Below, piece after piece: positions 42,733 to 52,937 of a DNA stretch of 64,000 nt. This DNA comes from Pseudomonadota bacterium. Its GTDB lineage: Bacteria > Pseudomonadota > Gammaproteobacteria > Steroidobacterales > Steroidobacteraceae. How positions within the stretch are numbered: position 1 is the first letter of the stretch; the number at the start of each line of letters is the position of its first letter. The notes below the pieces were generated by a model. It saw only the letters and a list, made by a program, of their open reading frames with translations. It was not told the origin of the DNA and did not search any database. Position numbers and translations under genes: made by a program. The stretch is taken from NCBI GenBank assembly GCA_025351005.1, contig JANXWS010000007.1, positions 1 through 64,000 of the forward strand. Reading direction: 5' to 3'.

Positions 42733-43846
42733 ATGCCCGCCGATGCCAGCCTGCTCGTTCCGCCGTTGCGCCGGCGGCTCAAGGACGTCGAGGAACGCCT
42801 CGCCTCCTTGAGGGGGTATCTTTGAGTACGACCGCAAGAGCGAGCGACTGGCCGAAGTAAGCCGCGAGCTCGAGGACCCGAAGATCTGGGACAAGCCCGA
42901 GCGGGCGCAGGCGCTCGGCCGCGAACGCGCGCAGCTCGAAGCGGTGACCGGCCGGCTCGACCGCGTCCGCGCTGCCGTCGGCAGCACGCTCGAGCTGCTC
43001 GAGCTCGCCGAGCAGGAAGGCGAGACCGCGGCGATCGCCGAGGTCGAGTCCGATGCGGGGCCGCTCGAGCGCGAGGTGCAGCAGCTCGAGTTCGAGCGGA
43101 TGTTCTCGGGGCCGATGGACTCCCACCACGCTTTCCTCGACATCCAGGCCGGCGCCGGCGGTACCGAGGCGCAGGACTGGGCGCAGATGCTGATGCGCAT
43201 GTACCTGAAGTGGGCCGACGCGCACGGCTTCAAGGTCGAGGTCATGGACCAGAGCGATGGCGAGGTCGCCGGCATCAAGGGCGCGACGCTGCGGGTCGAG
43301 GGCAGCCATGCCTACGGCTGGCTGCGCACCGAGACCGGCGTGCACCGGCTGGTCCGCAAATCGCCGTTCGACTCCGGCAACCGCCGCCACACCTCCTTCG
43401 CGGCCGTGTTCGTGTCGCCGGAAGTCGACGACGACATCAACATCGAGGTCAATCCGGCCGATCTCGAGGTCGACACGTACCGGTCGAGCGGCGCCGGCGG
43501 CCAGCACGTCAACAAGACCGAGTCGGCGATCCGCATTCGGCACCTGCCGAGCGGCATCGTCGTCGCTTGCCAGAGCGAGCGCAGCCAGCACAAGAACCGC
43601 TCGTCTGCAATGAAGATGCTGAAGGCCAAGCTCTACGAGCTCGAGTTCAACAAGCGCAATGCCGCGGCCAAGGTCCTCGAGGACTCCAAGTCGGACGTCA
43701 GCTGGGGCAACCAGATTCGCTCGTATGTGCTCGACCAGTCGCGCATCAAGGACCTGCGCACCAACGTCGAGATCGGCAATACCACCGCCGTGCTCGACGG
43801 CGGCCTGGATCCGTTCATGGAAGCGAGTCTGAAGCAGGGGCTGTGA
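42733..43846 (+). CDS. prfB: Peptide chain release factor 2 (programmed +1 frameshift)
   Basis: RF2 ends translation at UGA and UAA. It is read in two frames: codons 1-30 from the ATG at 42733 end in CTT followed by an in-frame TGA at 42823, then the ribosome slips +1 and continues GAG TAC GAC from 42824 to the stop at 43846. Joined length is 370 residues (E. coli 365). The anticodon-like motif SPF and the catalytic GGQ (about residues 255-257) are present. A plain open-frame search sees only the second part. Confidence 0.96.
42811..42826 (+). promoter_or_regulatory. RF2 autoregulatory frameshift signal
   Basis: AGGGGG, the internal Shine-Dalgarno-like element, is followed by TAT, the slippery CTT and the TGA stop, exactly as spaced in E. 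coli prfB. When RF2 is scarce the TGA is read slowly and the ribosome slips one base. The base after TGA is G here, whereas E. coli has C. Confidence 0.93.
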
Positions 43847-43848
43847 CG

Positions 43849-45357
<1,509 letters not shown>

Positions 45358-45376
45358 CGGGCTCGGCCGCCGACGC

Positions 45377-46129
45377 TCAGGGCAGCGGATAGGGAAGATC
45401 GGCCCATTCGCAGGCGGCGCCGCCCTCGAGCGCGAGCGCCGCGCCGCGCGCGTCGAGGTTGACGACCGCGAGCAGCTCGCAGCCCCCGGGCGCCGGTGCC
45501 GACAGCACGGCCTCGCCGGCCTTCTGGCCGCCGGCGAGCAGCGCCGCCTTCGCCGCCGGCGGCCCGGCCTGCGCCCGCAGCCGAAACATCCGCCTCTTGA
45601 TCCGGCCGAGGTGCTGCGTGCGCGCGACGATCTCCTGGCCGGTGTAGCAGCCCTTCTGAAAGCTGATGGCGCCGGTCAGGTCGAGGTTCAGCATCTGCGG
45701 GATCCACTCCTCGCTGGTTGCGGCGCCGACCTCGCCGACGCCCGCCCGGACGAGCGCCAGCGTCCAGTCCGAGGCAGCGCCGCCGTCTGCCGCGAGCGTG
45801 GCGCCAAGCAACGCGAGTGTCGGCGGATCCGGCGGCGCGAGCGCGAGCCTCACCCGCGCGCGGAGCACGTAGCGGCGGAGTCTCTCGTGGACGGCCGGGG
45901 CCAGCGGTGCTGGCACGAGCAGCGCGAGGCTGCCCTCGCCCGCGACCACCCACGGTGTCGCCAGCACGCGTCCCTGCGGCGTCAGCAGCGCGGCGCGGCG
46001 AACGCTACCGGCCGCGAGCGTCAGCACGTCCTGCGTCAACTGGCCTTGCAGGAACGAAGCCGCATCTGGCCCGTCCGCCAGCACGGCGTGGTAGTGGTCG
46101 GGCGGGCAGGTGGGCGCGTCGGTCGGCAT
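45377..46129 (-). CDS. ygfZ: Folate-binding protein YgfZ
   Basis: Folate-dependent protein of the GcvT fold needed for some iron-sulfur enzymes and for tRNA modification. 250 residues, shorter than E. coli YgfZ (326). The hallmark KGCYTGQEIVARTQHLG is present, as is ASFLQGQLTQDVLTL near the N-terminus. It converges on lysS and diverges from the succinate dehydrogenase operon, whose iron-sulfur subunit is a plausible beneficiary. Confidence 0.93.
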   Translation of the reverse strand: MPTDAPTCPPDHYHAVLADGPDAASFLQGQLTQDVLTLAAGSVRRAALLTPQGRVLATPWVVAGEGSLALLVPAPLAPAVHERLRRYVLRARVRLALAPPDPPTLALLGATLAADGGAASDWTLALVRAGVGEVGAATSEEWIPQMLNLDLTGAISFQKGCYTGQEIVARTQHLGRIKRRMFRLRAQAGPPAAKAALLAGGQKAGEAVLSAPAPGGCELLAVVNLDARGAALALEGGAACEWADLPYPLP

Positions 46130-46387
46130 GGTTCGGCGGGCCCTTTATGTGCGCGACGGCCGTGGCACGGACCAGTCGGCTGCAGTTATACCTGCCGCGC
46201 CGCAACGGTCAACCGCGCAGGCCCGCCTAACACGATCGCGTCGCGATTCGGGCCGTTGCGGCCCGCGCGGTGCCCCCGGGTGGCGGCCGAACGGAGCGCC
46301 GCCCGGCTGCGATCGCTGGCGACGCCTCGCGCAAGACCCTGACAAACAAGGGATTGGGGTGGTGCTGCACTGCCGTGCTGTGGCACT
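46130..46387. other. Divergent intergenic region between ygfZ and the sdh operon
   Basis: 258 bases without a credible gene. It holds the minus-strand ygfZ promoter (46185-46212). On the plus strand I see no convincing sigma-70 or sigma-E promoter, although the sdh operon must start here or just downstream. Composition is GC-rich with runs such as GGGTGGCGGCC. Confidence 0.5.
46185..46212 (-). promoter_or_regulatory. Predicted sigma-70 promoter of ygfZ
   Basis: Read on the minus strand, TTGACC (46212-46207) and TATAAC (46190-46185) are 16 bases apart, one of the best promoter matches in the window. The start would be near 46178, giving a leader of about 49 bases before the ygfZ ATG at 46129. 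Confidence 0.65.
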
Positions 46388-46585
46388 ATGCAGGCGATGC
46401 CGCCGTCGCCGAACACTGCTGCCGCGGTCCCACGACGCGCTCCCCCGCCGGCCGCGCCGACGGCGCCGGCGGCCGTCGACGGCGGCCGGTCACCGCTGCG
46501 GCCGCCCGAGACCGGCGGGCGCGCCGGACCCGAGCCGACGCGCTTCGGCGACTGGGAAAAGGCCGGCCGCTGCATCGATTTCTGA
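46388..46585 (+). CDS. SdhAF4-like succinate dehydrogenase assembly factor (DUF1674)
   Basis: 65-residue protein just before sdhC. The N-terminal 40 residues are proline/alanine-rich and poorly ordered. The C-terminus reads GPEPTRFGDWEKAGR then CIDF, which is the conserved block of the DUF1674/SDHAF4 family. In eukaryotes SDHAF4 binds flavinylated SdhA and helps it join SdhB. The motif and the position ahead of sdhCDAB support each other. ATG at 46388 lacks a clear ribosome-binding site; the ATG at 46397 is an alternative. Confidence 0.8.
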   Translation: MQAMPPSPNTAAAVPRRAPPPAAPTAPAAVDGGRSPLRPPETGGRAGPEPTRFGDWEKAGRCIDF

Positions 46586-46646
46586 CGACCAAGCCCGCAC
46601 CACCGCCGCCGCCGGCCCGGGGCGCGGCGGCCGAGGACAGACTCTG

Positions 46647-47039
46647 ATGGCAACGCGCCGGCCGCTATCGCCGCATCTCACCGTCTACCGCCTGATGCAC
46701 ACGATGGTGTTCTCGGTGCTGCACCGGGCGACCGGCGTCGTGCTGTCGGTCGCGCTCGTGTTGCTGGCCGGATGGTTGCTGGCGCTGGCGGCCGGCCCGC
46801 TCGCCTACGCACGAGCCGCGACGCTGTTCGGCTCGCCGCCCGGCCTGCTGCTGCTGCTCGGGCTCTGCGGCGCCTTCTGCTATCACCTCTGCAACGGCAT
46901 CCGGCATCTGGTGTTCGACACCGGTCGCTGCCTCGAGAAGGATGCCGCGCGCCGTTCCGGCAGCGTCATGCTGTTCGCGGCGCTCGCGCTGACCGCGGTC
47001 AGCGCGCTCATGATGCTGCGCCTCCGGGGCTGGCTTTGA
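46647..47039 (+). CDS. sdhC: Succinate dehydrogenase cytochrome b556 subunit SdhC
   Basis: Membrane anchor that with SdhD binds heme b and ubiquinone. 130 residues, three hydrophobic helices. RPLSPHLTVYRLMHTMVFSVLHRATG is the typical N-terminus with the quinone-site Ser/Arg region; the heme-ligand histidine region is HLCNGIRHLVFDTG. ATG at 46647. The stop overlaps the sdhD start as TTGA. Confidence 0.94.
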   Translation: MATRRPLSPHLTVYRLMHTMVFSVLHRATGVVLSVALVLLAGWLLALAAGPLAYARAATLFGSPPGLLLLLGLCGAFCYHLCNGIRHLVFDTGRCLEKDAARRSGSVMLFAALALTAVSALMMLRLRGWL

Positions 47040-47419
47040 GCCTGCGCACGCCGCTTGGCCGCGTCCTCGGCCTCGGCACGTCGAGCGGCGTGCACCACTG
47101 GTGGGCGCAGCGGCTGACCGCGCTCGCGCTCGCTCCGCTCGGCGCCTGGTTCGTGGTGTCGCTGCTGACGCTGCCGGACCTCGGCTACGCCGCGGTGCGC
47201 GGCTGGCTCGCGGCGCCCCGTAACGCCGTGCCCATGCTGCTGCTCGTGCCGGTGGTCGCCTACCACTCGTGGCTCGGCGTCGCGGTCGTGCTCGAGGACT
47301 ACGTGCACGGCAGGGTGACCAAGACCGTTGCGCTGCTCGTAGTGCAGTTCCTGCACCTGCTGGTCGCCACGGCGGCGCTGCTCGCGGTCCTGAAGCTCGC
47401 GCTCGGGAGCGGCGCATGA
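47036..47419 (+). CDS. sdhD: Succinate dehydrogenase membrane anchor SdhD
   Basis: Second membrane anchor of complex II, 127 residues with three helices. The N-terminal [19 protein letters not shown] segment (here [20 protein letters not shown]) and the [17 protein letters not shown] motif with the heme-side histidine are typical. The TTG at 47036 overlaps the sdhC stop (TTGA) and the end overlaps sdhA (ATGA), so all three are coupled. An open frame runs upstream to 46772 but lies inside sdhC. Confidence 0.92.
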   Translation: MSLRTPLGRVLGLGTSSGVHHWWAQRLTALALAPLGAWFVVSLLTLPDLGYAAVRGWLAAPRNAVPMLLLVPVVAYHSWLGVAVVLEDYVHGRVTKTVALLVVQFLHLLVATAALLAVLKLALGSGA

Positions 47420-49200
47420 GCGAGTACCAGTTCATCGACCATGACTACGATGCGATCGTCGTCGGTGCCGGCGGCGCCGGACTGCGGGCCACCTTCGGCA
47501 TGGCCGAGTCCGGGCTCAAGGTCGCGGCACTGACCAAGGTGTTCCCGACCCGCAGCCACACCGTCGCCGCGCAGGGCGGGATCTCGGCGGCGCTCGGCAA
47601 CATGGGCGAGGATGACTGGCGCTTCCACTTCTACGACACGATCAAGGGTTCGGACTGGCTCGGCGACCAGGACGCGATCGAGTACATGTGCAAGGAGGCG
47701 CCGAGCGCGGTCATCGAGCTCGAGCACTTCGGCGTGCCGTTCTCGCGCACCGAGGACGGCCGCATCTACCAGCGGCCCTTCGGCGGCATGACTACGCACT
47801 ACGGCAAGGGCATCGCCCAGCGCACCTGCGCGGCCGCCGATCGCACCGGCCACGCGATGCTGCACACGCTCTACCAGCAGTCGCTGAAGCACGAGGCGAC
47901 GTTCTTCATCGAGTACTTCGCGCTCGACCTGATCATGCAGGACGGCGCCTGCCGCGGCGTCGTCGCTCTCGACCTGGCCGACGGCCGGCTGCACCGTTTC
48001 CGGGCGCACAACGTCGTGCTGGCCACCGGCGGCTACGGTCGCACCTACTTCTCGTGTACCTCGGCGCACACCTGCACCGGCGACGGTGGCGGCATGGTGG
48101 CGCGCGCCGGGCTGCCGCTGCAGGACATGGAGTTCGTGCAGTTTCACCCGACCGGCATCTACGGCGCGGGCTGCCTGATCACCGAAGGCGCGCGCGGCGA
48201 GGGCGGCTACCTGACCAACTCCAAAGGCGAGCGCTTCATGGAGCGCTACGCGCCGAACGCCAAGGACCTCGCCAGCCGCGACGTCGTCTCGCGAGCGATG
48301 ATCGTCGAGATCCGCGAAGGCCGCGGCGTCGGCGCGCACGCCGACCACATCCACCTGCACCTCGAGCACCTCGGCGCGGACGTGATCCGGGAGCGGTTGC
48401 CGGGCATCGCCGAGACCACGCGCATATTCTCGGGGGTCGACGTCAACCAGGCACCGATCCCGGTGCTGCCGACCGTGCACTACAACATGGGCGGCATCCC
48501 GACCAACGTGCACGGCGAGGTGCTGACGCTCAAGGACGGCGATCCCGACAGCGTCGTGCCGGGCCTGTTTGCGGTCGGCGAGGCGGCTTGCGTGTCGGTG
48601 CACGGCGCCAACCGGCTCGGCTCGAACTCGCTGCTTGATCTGGTGGTGTTCGGACGCGCCGCGGCACGCCAGGTGGCGCGCATCGTCACGCCCGGCACGC
48701 CGCACCGCTCGCTCGCGCGGGGCGCCGGCGACGCCGCCGTCGCGCGCCTCGACCGGCTCCGCCACGCCGCGGGGTCGCGCACTACGGCCGCGATCCGGCT
48801 CGAGATGCAGCGCATCATGCAGGCCGACGCCGCGGTCTTTCGCACCGGCAGCACGCTCGCGGAGGGTTGCAGCAAGCTCGCCGTCACGATCGCCTCGTTC
48901 GCTGACGTCGGCATCAGCGACCGCTCCTTGATCTGGAACACCGACCTCATAGAGACGCTCGAGCTTGACAACCTGCTGCTGCAGGCGGTCGCGACGATCC
49001 GCTCGGCGGCGAACCGTGCCGAGAGCCGCGGCGCGCACGCGCGCGAGGATTTCCCCGAGCGCAACGACCGCGACTGGCAGAAGCACACGTTGTGCTGGGT
49101 CGACGCGCAGGGCGGCACCCGCCTCGACTATCGGCCGGTGCACATGCAGACCCTGACCGGCGACGTCGAGCCGATTCCGCCGAAGGCGCGGATCTACTGA
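47416..49200 (+). CDS. sdhA: Succinate dehydrogenase flavoprotein subunit SdhA
   Basis: Oxidises succinate to fumarate with covalently bound FAD. 594 residues (E. coli 588). The FAD site is [14 protein letters not shown]; the flavin-linking histidine is in [33 protein letters not shown] and the [14 protein letters not shown] motif are intact. The active-site arginine region [15 protein letters not shown] is visible. Works with the SdhE flavinylation factor and the SdhAF4-like protein in the same run. Confidence 0.98.
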   Translation: MSEYQFIDHDYDAIVVGAGGAGLRATFGMAESGLKVAALTKVFPTRSHTVAAQGGISAALGNMGEDDWRFHFYDTIKGSDWLGDQDAIEYMCKEAPSAVIELEHFGVPFSRTEDGRIYQRPFGGMTTHYGKGIAQRTCAAADRTGHAMLHTLYQQSLKHEATFFIEYFALDLIMQDGACRGVVALDLADGRLHRFRAHNVVLATGGYGRTYFSCTSAHTCTGDGGGMVARAGLPLQDMEFVQFHPTGIYGAGCLITEGARGEGGYLTNSKGERFMERYAPNAKDLASRDVVSRAMIVEIREGRGVGAHADHIHLHLEHLGADVIRERLPGIAETTRIFSGVDVNQAPIPVLPTVHYNMGGIPTNVHGEVLTLKDGDPDSVVPGLFAVGEAACVSVHGANRLGSNSLLDLVVFGRAAARQVARIVTPGTPHRSLARGAGDAAVARLDRLRHAAGSRTTAAIRLEMQRIMQADAAVFRTGSTLAEGCSKLAVTIASFADVGISDRSLIWNTDLIETLELDNLLLQAVATIRSAANRAESRGAHAREDFPERNDRDWQKHTLCWVDAQGGTRLDYRPVHMQTLTGDVEPIPPKARIY

Positions 49201-49224
49201 CCGTATCGCGAAAGGTAGCCCCGC

Positions 49225-50013
49225 ATGGCCGAGTTCACACTGCCCGCCAACTCCCGCTACACCAGCGTCCCCGGACGCGCCTACCCGGCGCCGGCGGGCG
49301 CGTCCAACGTCACCACCTTTCGCATCTACCGCTTCGATCCGGACACGCCCGCCAACCCGCGTATCGACAGCTACGGCATCGACCTCGACCACTGCGGGCC
49401 GATGGTTCTGGATGCGCTGCTGAAGATCAAGAACGAGGTCGACGCGACGCTGACGTTTCGCCGCTCCTGCCGCGAGGGCATTTGCGGCAGCTGCGCGATG
49501 AACATCGACGGCCTCAACACGCTCGCCTGCACCAAGGCGATCGCGGAGGTGAAGGGCGACGTGCGGATCTTCCCGCTGCCGCACCTGCCGGTCGTCAAGG
49601 ATCTCGTGCCGGACCTGACCGAGTTCTACGCGCAGTACGCGGCGGTCAAGCCGTGGCTGCAGACGCGCACGCCCGCGCCGCCGGACCGCGAGCGCCTGCA
49701 AAGCAAGGAGGACCAGGAGCAGGTCGACCGGCCGTCGTCGTGCATCCTGTGCGCCTGCTGCTCGACGAGCTGCCCGAGCTACTGGTGGAACAGCGACCGC
49801 TTCCTTGGTCCCGCGGCGCTGCTGGCCGCGTATCGCTGGATCGTCGACTCGCGCGACGAGGCGACCGGCGAGCGGCTGGACCAACTGGACGACTCGTTCC
49901 GGTTGTATCGCTGCCACACCATCATGAACTGCACCGAAGCCTGCCCGAAGGACCTGAACCCGGCGCGGGCCATCGCCGAGATCAAGAAGCTGCTGCTCGA
50001 GCGGCAGCACTGA
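49225..50013 (+). CDS. sdhB: Succinate dehydrogenase iron-sulfur subunit SdhB
   Basis: Carries the [2Fe-2S], [4Fe-4S] and [3Fe-4S] clusters that pass electrons from FAD to quinone. Cysteine motifs: [30 protein letters not shown] and [17 protein letters not shown]. 262 residues, the length and style of the alphaproteobacterial/mitochondrial SdhB, longer than E. coli (238). AAAGG precedes the ATG at 49225. Confidence 0.97.
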   Translation: MAEFTLPANSRYTSVPGRAYPAPAGASNVTTFRIYRFDPDTPANPRIDSYGIDLDHCGPMVLDALLKIKNEVDATLTFRRSCREGICGSCAMNIDGLNTLACTKAIAEVKGDVRIFPLPHLPVVKDLVPDLTEFYAQYAAVKPWLQTRTPAPPDRERLQSKEDQEQVDRPSSCILCACCSTSCPSYWWNSDRFLGPAALLAAYRWIVDSRDEATGERLDQLDDSFRLYRCHTIMNCTEACPKDLNPARAIAEIKKLLLERQH

Positions 50014-50021
50014 GGTCGGGC

Positions 50022-50342
50022 TTGACCGACGCCGACCCGGTCGAGGTGAGGCGCCTCCGCTGGCGCTGCCGCCGCGGCATGCGCGAGCTCGACGTGCTGC
50101 TGGCGGGGTATCTGGACCGGTGCTGGCCGAGCGCTCCGGCCGACCAGCGCGCGGCGTTCCGGGCGCTGCTGGAGCTGCCGGACCCGGAACTGGCCGCCCT
50201 CTGTTTCGGCCTGTCCGCGGCCCTGGAACCGGGGCTCCGTGCGGTGCTTGCCGAGCTCGGGGGCCGGAGCGAACTTTCGGCCGCCGGGGCAGTCTACCGA
50301 GGCGACTTCGGGCGCGAGCGGTGCCCGGAGCGTGACCTGTGA
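50022..50342 (+). CDS. sdhE: FAD assembly factor SdhE
   Basis: Small all-helical protein that promotes attachment of FAD to SdhA. The diagnostic RGxxE motif is present in RCRRGMRELDVLLAGYL; FRALLELPDPELAAL follows. 106 residues against 88 in E. coli, the extra part being a C-terminal tail. The TTG at 50022 has GAGGT about 5 bases upstream; a GTG at residue 9 is an alternative. The stop overlaps rpoE (GTGA), and the tail codons contain the sigma-E promoter. Confidence 0.9.
   Translation: MTDADPVEVRRLRWRCRRGMRELDVLLAGYLDRCWPSAPADQRAAFRALLELPDPELAALCFGLSAALEPGLRAVLAELGGRSELSAAGAVYRGDFGRERCPERDL
50271..50297 (+). promoter_or_regulatory. Predicted sigma-E (RpoE) promoter for rpoE, inside sdhE
   Basis: GAACTT at 50271-50276 and TCTAC at 50293-50297 are exactly 16 bases apart, close to the E. 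coli sigma-E consensus (GAACTT, about 16 bases, TCTRA). The predicted start near 50303 is about 36 bases before the rpoE GTG, which has GGAG 8 bases upstream. It would allow sigma-E to activate its own gene. Confidence 0.75.
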
Positions 50343-50938
50343 CCGGCGAGCAGAGTGACCTGGCGCTGGTCGAACGGGTGCAGCGGGGGGATCGGTCGGC
50401 TTTTGACGTGCTGGTGCTGCGGTACCAGCACAAGGTGCTGAAGCTCGTCATGCGCTATGTTCGCGACGCCATGGAGGCCGAGGATGTGACCCAGGACGCC
50501 TTCCTCAAGGCATACCGGGCCTTACCATCCTTTCGCGGCGACAGCGCGTTCTATACCTGGCTGTACCGGATCGCGATCAACACTGCGAAGAACTCGCTGG
50601 TGTCGAGCAAGCGGCGTCCGATCGAATACGACCTCGACCTGCAGGATTCGGAGCAGTACCAGATGCACGCCCGGCTGAAGGACGACGAGACCCCGGAGAA
50701 TCTCCTGCTGACCGACGAGATCCGCGCGACGGTCGATGGGGCGATGGCCGAGTTGCCCGAAGACCTGCGCACGGCGATCGTGCTGCGCGAGATCGACGGC
50801 CTGAGCTACGAGGACATCGCGGTCGCGATGGACTGCCCCGTGGGCACGGTTCGGTCGCGGATTTTCCGGGCCCGCGAGGCCATCGACCGCAGGCTGCGGC
50901 CGATCTTTGCGGGCGGCCTCGGCCGCCCGGAGGAATGA
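50339..50938 (+). CDS. rpoE: RNA polymerase sigma-E factor (RpoE/AlgU)
   Basis: ECF sigma factor of the envelope-stress response. 199 residues. Region 2 (about 22-95) has YVRDAMEAEDVTQDAFLKAYRAL and FYTWLYRIAINTAKN; region 4 (about 130-185) has LPEDLRTAIVLREIDGLSYEDIA and CPVGTVRSRIFRARE. GTG start overlaps the sdhE stop. Followed by its regulators rseA and rseB; the protease RseP is encoded at 15053. Targets such as bamA and skp are elsewhere in the window. Confidence 0.96.
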   Translation: MTGEQSDLALVERVQRGDRSAFDVLVLRYQHKVLKLVMRYVRDAMEAEDVTQDAFLKAYRALPSFRGDSAFYTWLYRIAINTAKNSLVSSKRRPIEYDLDLQDSEQYQMHARLKDDETPENLLLTDEIRATVDGAMAELPEDLRTAIVLREIDGLSYEDIAVAMDCPVGTVRSRIFRAREAIDRRLRPIFAGGLGRPEE

Positions 50939-50981
50939 CGTATGCTGCATCCCGCCCTCGCGATCCATTCGAGAGCCGCGC

Positions 50982-51599
50982 ATGAGTGACGTTCTGAACG
51001 AACAGCTGTCGGCGCTGCTCGACGGCGAGCTGCCCCCGGAAGAGACGGCGTTGCTGCTGAAGCGCCTTGACCGCGAACCCGAGCTCGCGGCACGGCTCGC
51101 AAGCTACCGCCTGTGCGGGGCGGTACTGCGCGGCGGCGGTGGCGCCCGTGGCGACTTGGCGCGGCGCGTCAGCGCCGCCATCGCGGCCGAACCGCTGTCG
51201 CAACCGGGCGGGACCCGACGCCAGTGGCGTATGCCCGGCTGGGTGCGGTCGGCCGCTGGCCTCGCCGTCGCCGCCGGCGTCGGCATGGTCGGCGTACTGG
51301 TGCTGCAGCGTGGCGCCATGCTGGGCTCGCCGGTCCCGGTCCCGACGTTCGCCGACACGGCGCCGGTACGCGCGGCACCGGGCGCCGCTCCCGGACGGCC
51401 GAACGCGGGCAGCCGCGTCGCGAGCGAGCCGGCGAGCTACGTGACGCCGGCGATCCGGCCGGAACTCGGGACGATTTCCGGGGCGGCTCTGACGCATTAT
51501 GTCGTGGCGCACTCGGAGGCCAGTTCGCCGCTCGCGGGGCGCAGCGTCCTGATCCACCTGATCGCCGACGAACCGGCCGGCGACACCGCAGCCCAATGA
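50982..51599 (+). CDS. rseA: Anti-sigma-E factor RseA (MucA-like)
   Basis: Inner-membrane anti-sigma factor that holds RpoE inactive until cut by DegS and RseP. N-terminal RpoE-binding domain (NEQLSALLDGELPPEETALLLKRL, about residues 6-30), a single transmembrane helix near residue 88-108 (GLAVAAGVGMVGVLVL) and a periplasmic C-terminal domain of about 95 residues. The ATG at 50982 is preferred over the upstream open frame. Ends with ATGA overlap into rseB. Confidence 0.9.
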   Translation: MSDVLNEQLSALLDGELPPEETALLLKRLDREPELAARLASYRLCGAVLRGGGGARGDLARRVSAAIAAEPLSQPGGTRRQWRMPGWVRSAAGLAVAAGVGMVGVLVLQRGAMLGSPVPVPTFADTAPVRAAPGAAPGRPNAGSRVASEPASYVTPAIRPELGTISGAALTHYVVAHSEASSPLAGRSVLIHLIADEPAGDTAAQ

Positions 51600-52618
51600 A
51601 CGTCGTTCTGCCCGGAGCCGCGACGGTCGGCGCGTGGTTGGTCAGTGCGGCGACGCTGCTCGCGGCCCCCGCGCTTGCCGACGACGACGCGCGCCTTTGG
51701 CTCGCGGCGATGAACGAGGCGGTCGGCACCCGCAACTACCAGGGCGAGTTCCTGCATCTCGGCAACGGTCCGGTCGAGAAACTGCGCATCCTGCACCGCT
51801 TCAAGGACGGCCGCGTCACCGAACGGCTGGTCAGCCTGTCGCATGCCGGCCGCGAGATCATTCGCAATGGCTCGGAGCTGCAGTGCTATCTGCCGGACGA
51901 GCACCGCGTGCTGGTCGAGTCGCGCGCAGACCCGGGCACGCTGCTCGGCACGCTGCCGACCTTCGGCCCGGCGCTCGAGAGCACCTACCGGGTCCAGCTC
52001 GCCGGCCGCGCGCGCGTGATCGGCCGCAGCTCGCAGATCGTGGCCGTGATGCCGCGCGACGGCTGGCGGTTCGGCTACCGGCTCTGGATCGACGAAGAGA
52101 CCAAGATTCCGCTGCGCACCGACCTGTGCGACGCGGACGGGCAGATGCTGGAGCAGGTCCTGTTCACCTCGCTGCAGGTCGGCGGCCCGCTGCCGGACTC
52201 CGCGTTCCGCCCCACCGTCGACGCGTCGCATTTCGCATGGGAGCGTCAGGAGGCCAGCACGGTGCGCGCCGGTGCAGGCGAGCTGCCGTGGCTGCTGACG
52301 CTTCCGCCCGGATTCAAGCTCAGCTCGTCCGGCGAGGAACGCCTGCCCGGCAGCGAGCAGGCGATCACCCATCTGGTCGTGTCCGACGGCCTGGCGTCGG
52401 TCTCGGTATTCATCGAAGGGCCGCCGGCGCCGCCGCGCCAGGCGACCGAGGGCACGGGCCGCGTCGGCTCCGCCTTCGCCTACTCGAAGGTCGTCGCCGG
52501 CCACGAGATAACGGCCGTCGGCGAGGTCCCGCCGCGGACCGTCGAGTTCATCGCCGCCGGCGTCGTGCCCGCGAAGCCGCTCACGGGCGCGCTCGGCATG
52601 TCGCTCGCAGCGCATTAG
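51596..52618 (+). CDS. rseB: Sigma-E regulator RseB (MucB)
   Basis: Periplasmic protein that binds RseA and shields it from DegS, released by lipopolysaccharide intermediates. A signal peptide (about 1-28, ending ALAD) precedes the MucB/RseB N-terminal domain (AMNEAVGTRNYQGEFLHLGN; LHRFKDGRVTERLVSLSHAGREIIRNG) and C-terminal domain (from about residue 225). 340 residues (E. coli 318). No degP/mucD gene follows, unlike in Pseudomonas and Xanthomonas. Confidence 0.92.
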   Translation: MNVVLPGAATVGAWLVSAATLLAAPALADDDARLWLAAMNEAVGTRNYQGEFLHLGNGPVEKLRILHRFKDGRVTERLVSLSHAGREIIRNGSELQCYLPDEHRVLVESRADPGTLLGTLPTFGPALESTYRVQLAGRARVIGRSSQIVAVMPRDGWRFGYRLWIDEETKIPLRTDLCDADGQMLEQVLFTSLQVGGPLPDSAFRPTVDASHFAWERQEASTVRAGAGELPWLLTLPPGFKLSSSGEERLPGSEQAITHLVVSDGLASVSVFIEGPPAPPRQATEGTGRVGSAFAYSKVVAGHEITAVGEVPPRTVEFIAAGVVPAKPLTGALGMSLAAH

Positions 52619-52623
52619 CGACG

Positions 52624-52893
52624 GTGAGCCGGCTGACGCTTTACTCGCGCGCCGGCTGCGCGCTGTGCGAGGAGTTGCTCGCCGAACTCGCGCCGTGGGC
52701 CGCGGCGCGCGGCGCAACGATCGACGTTCTCGACGTCGATGACGACCCGCTGACACGCCGCCGCTGGGGCCTGAAAATTCCGGTGTTGCTGATCGACGGC
52801 GAGACCGCCGCATGCGGCCGCCTCGACTGGGATGCGGTCGAACGCCTCTGGAGCGCGACCGGCCCGGCGTCGCCGCTCGACCGGCTGCTATAA
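52624..52893 (+). CDS. Glutaredoxin-like (DUF836) thioredoxin-fold protein
   Basis: 89 residues starting [25 protein letters not shown] forms a CxxC active site at about residues 12-15; IPVLLIDGE supplies the cis-proline and [14 protein letters not shown] closes the fold. It resembles the small glutaredoxin-like family PF05768. The redox partner is unknown. GTG at 52624, 6 bases after rseB, so it is probably part of the sigma-E operon. Confidence 0.82.
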   Translation: MSRLTLYSRAGCALCEELLAELAPWAAARGATIDVLDVDDDPLTRRRWGLKIPVLLIDGETAACGRLDWDAVERLWSATGPASPLDRLL

Positions 52894-52894
52894 T
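52886..52894 (+). promoter_or_regulatory. Extended -10 promoter for lepA
   Basis: TGC followed by a perfect TATAAT spans the last codons of the glutaredoxin-like gene. The -35 position is weak. Transcription would start near 52901, about 37 bases before the lepA ATG, giving lepA-lepB-rnc-era their own promoter in addition to read-through. Confidence 0.55.
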
Positions 52895-52937
52895 CGCGCG
52901 GCTGTCCGGCCGCCGCCGGCAGGAGCCGACGCCCCGA

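Noticed and set aside
42944..43846. prfB starting at an internal codon (300 residues)
   Set aside because: The frame is open further upstream and joins the ATG at 42733 through a recognised +1 frameshift site, so the short form is an artefact of single-frame reading.
46145..46345. Short minus-strand frame of 66 codons between ygfZ and sdh
   Set aside because: Arg/Gly/Pro-rich with no family features; it overlaps the ygfZ promoter region.
47299..50451. 1050-codon minus-strand open frame opposite sdhA, sdhB and sdhE
   Set aside because: Same reason: shadow of strongly biased sense codons; no family motif and no ribosome-binding site.
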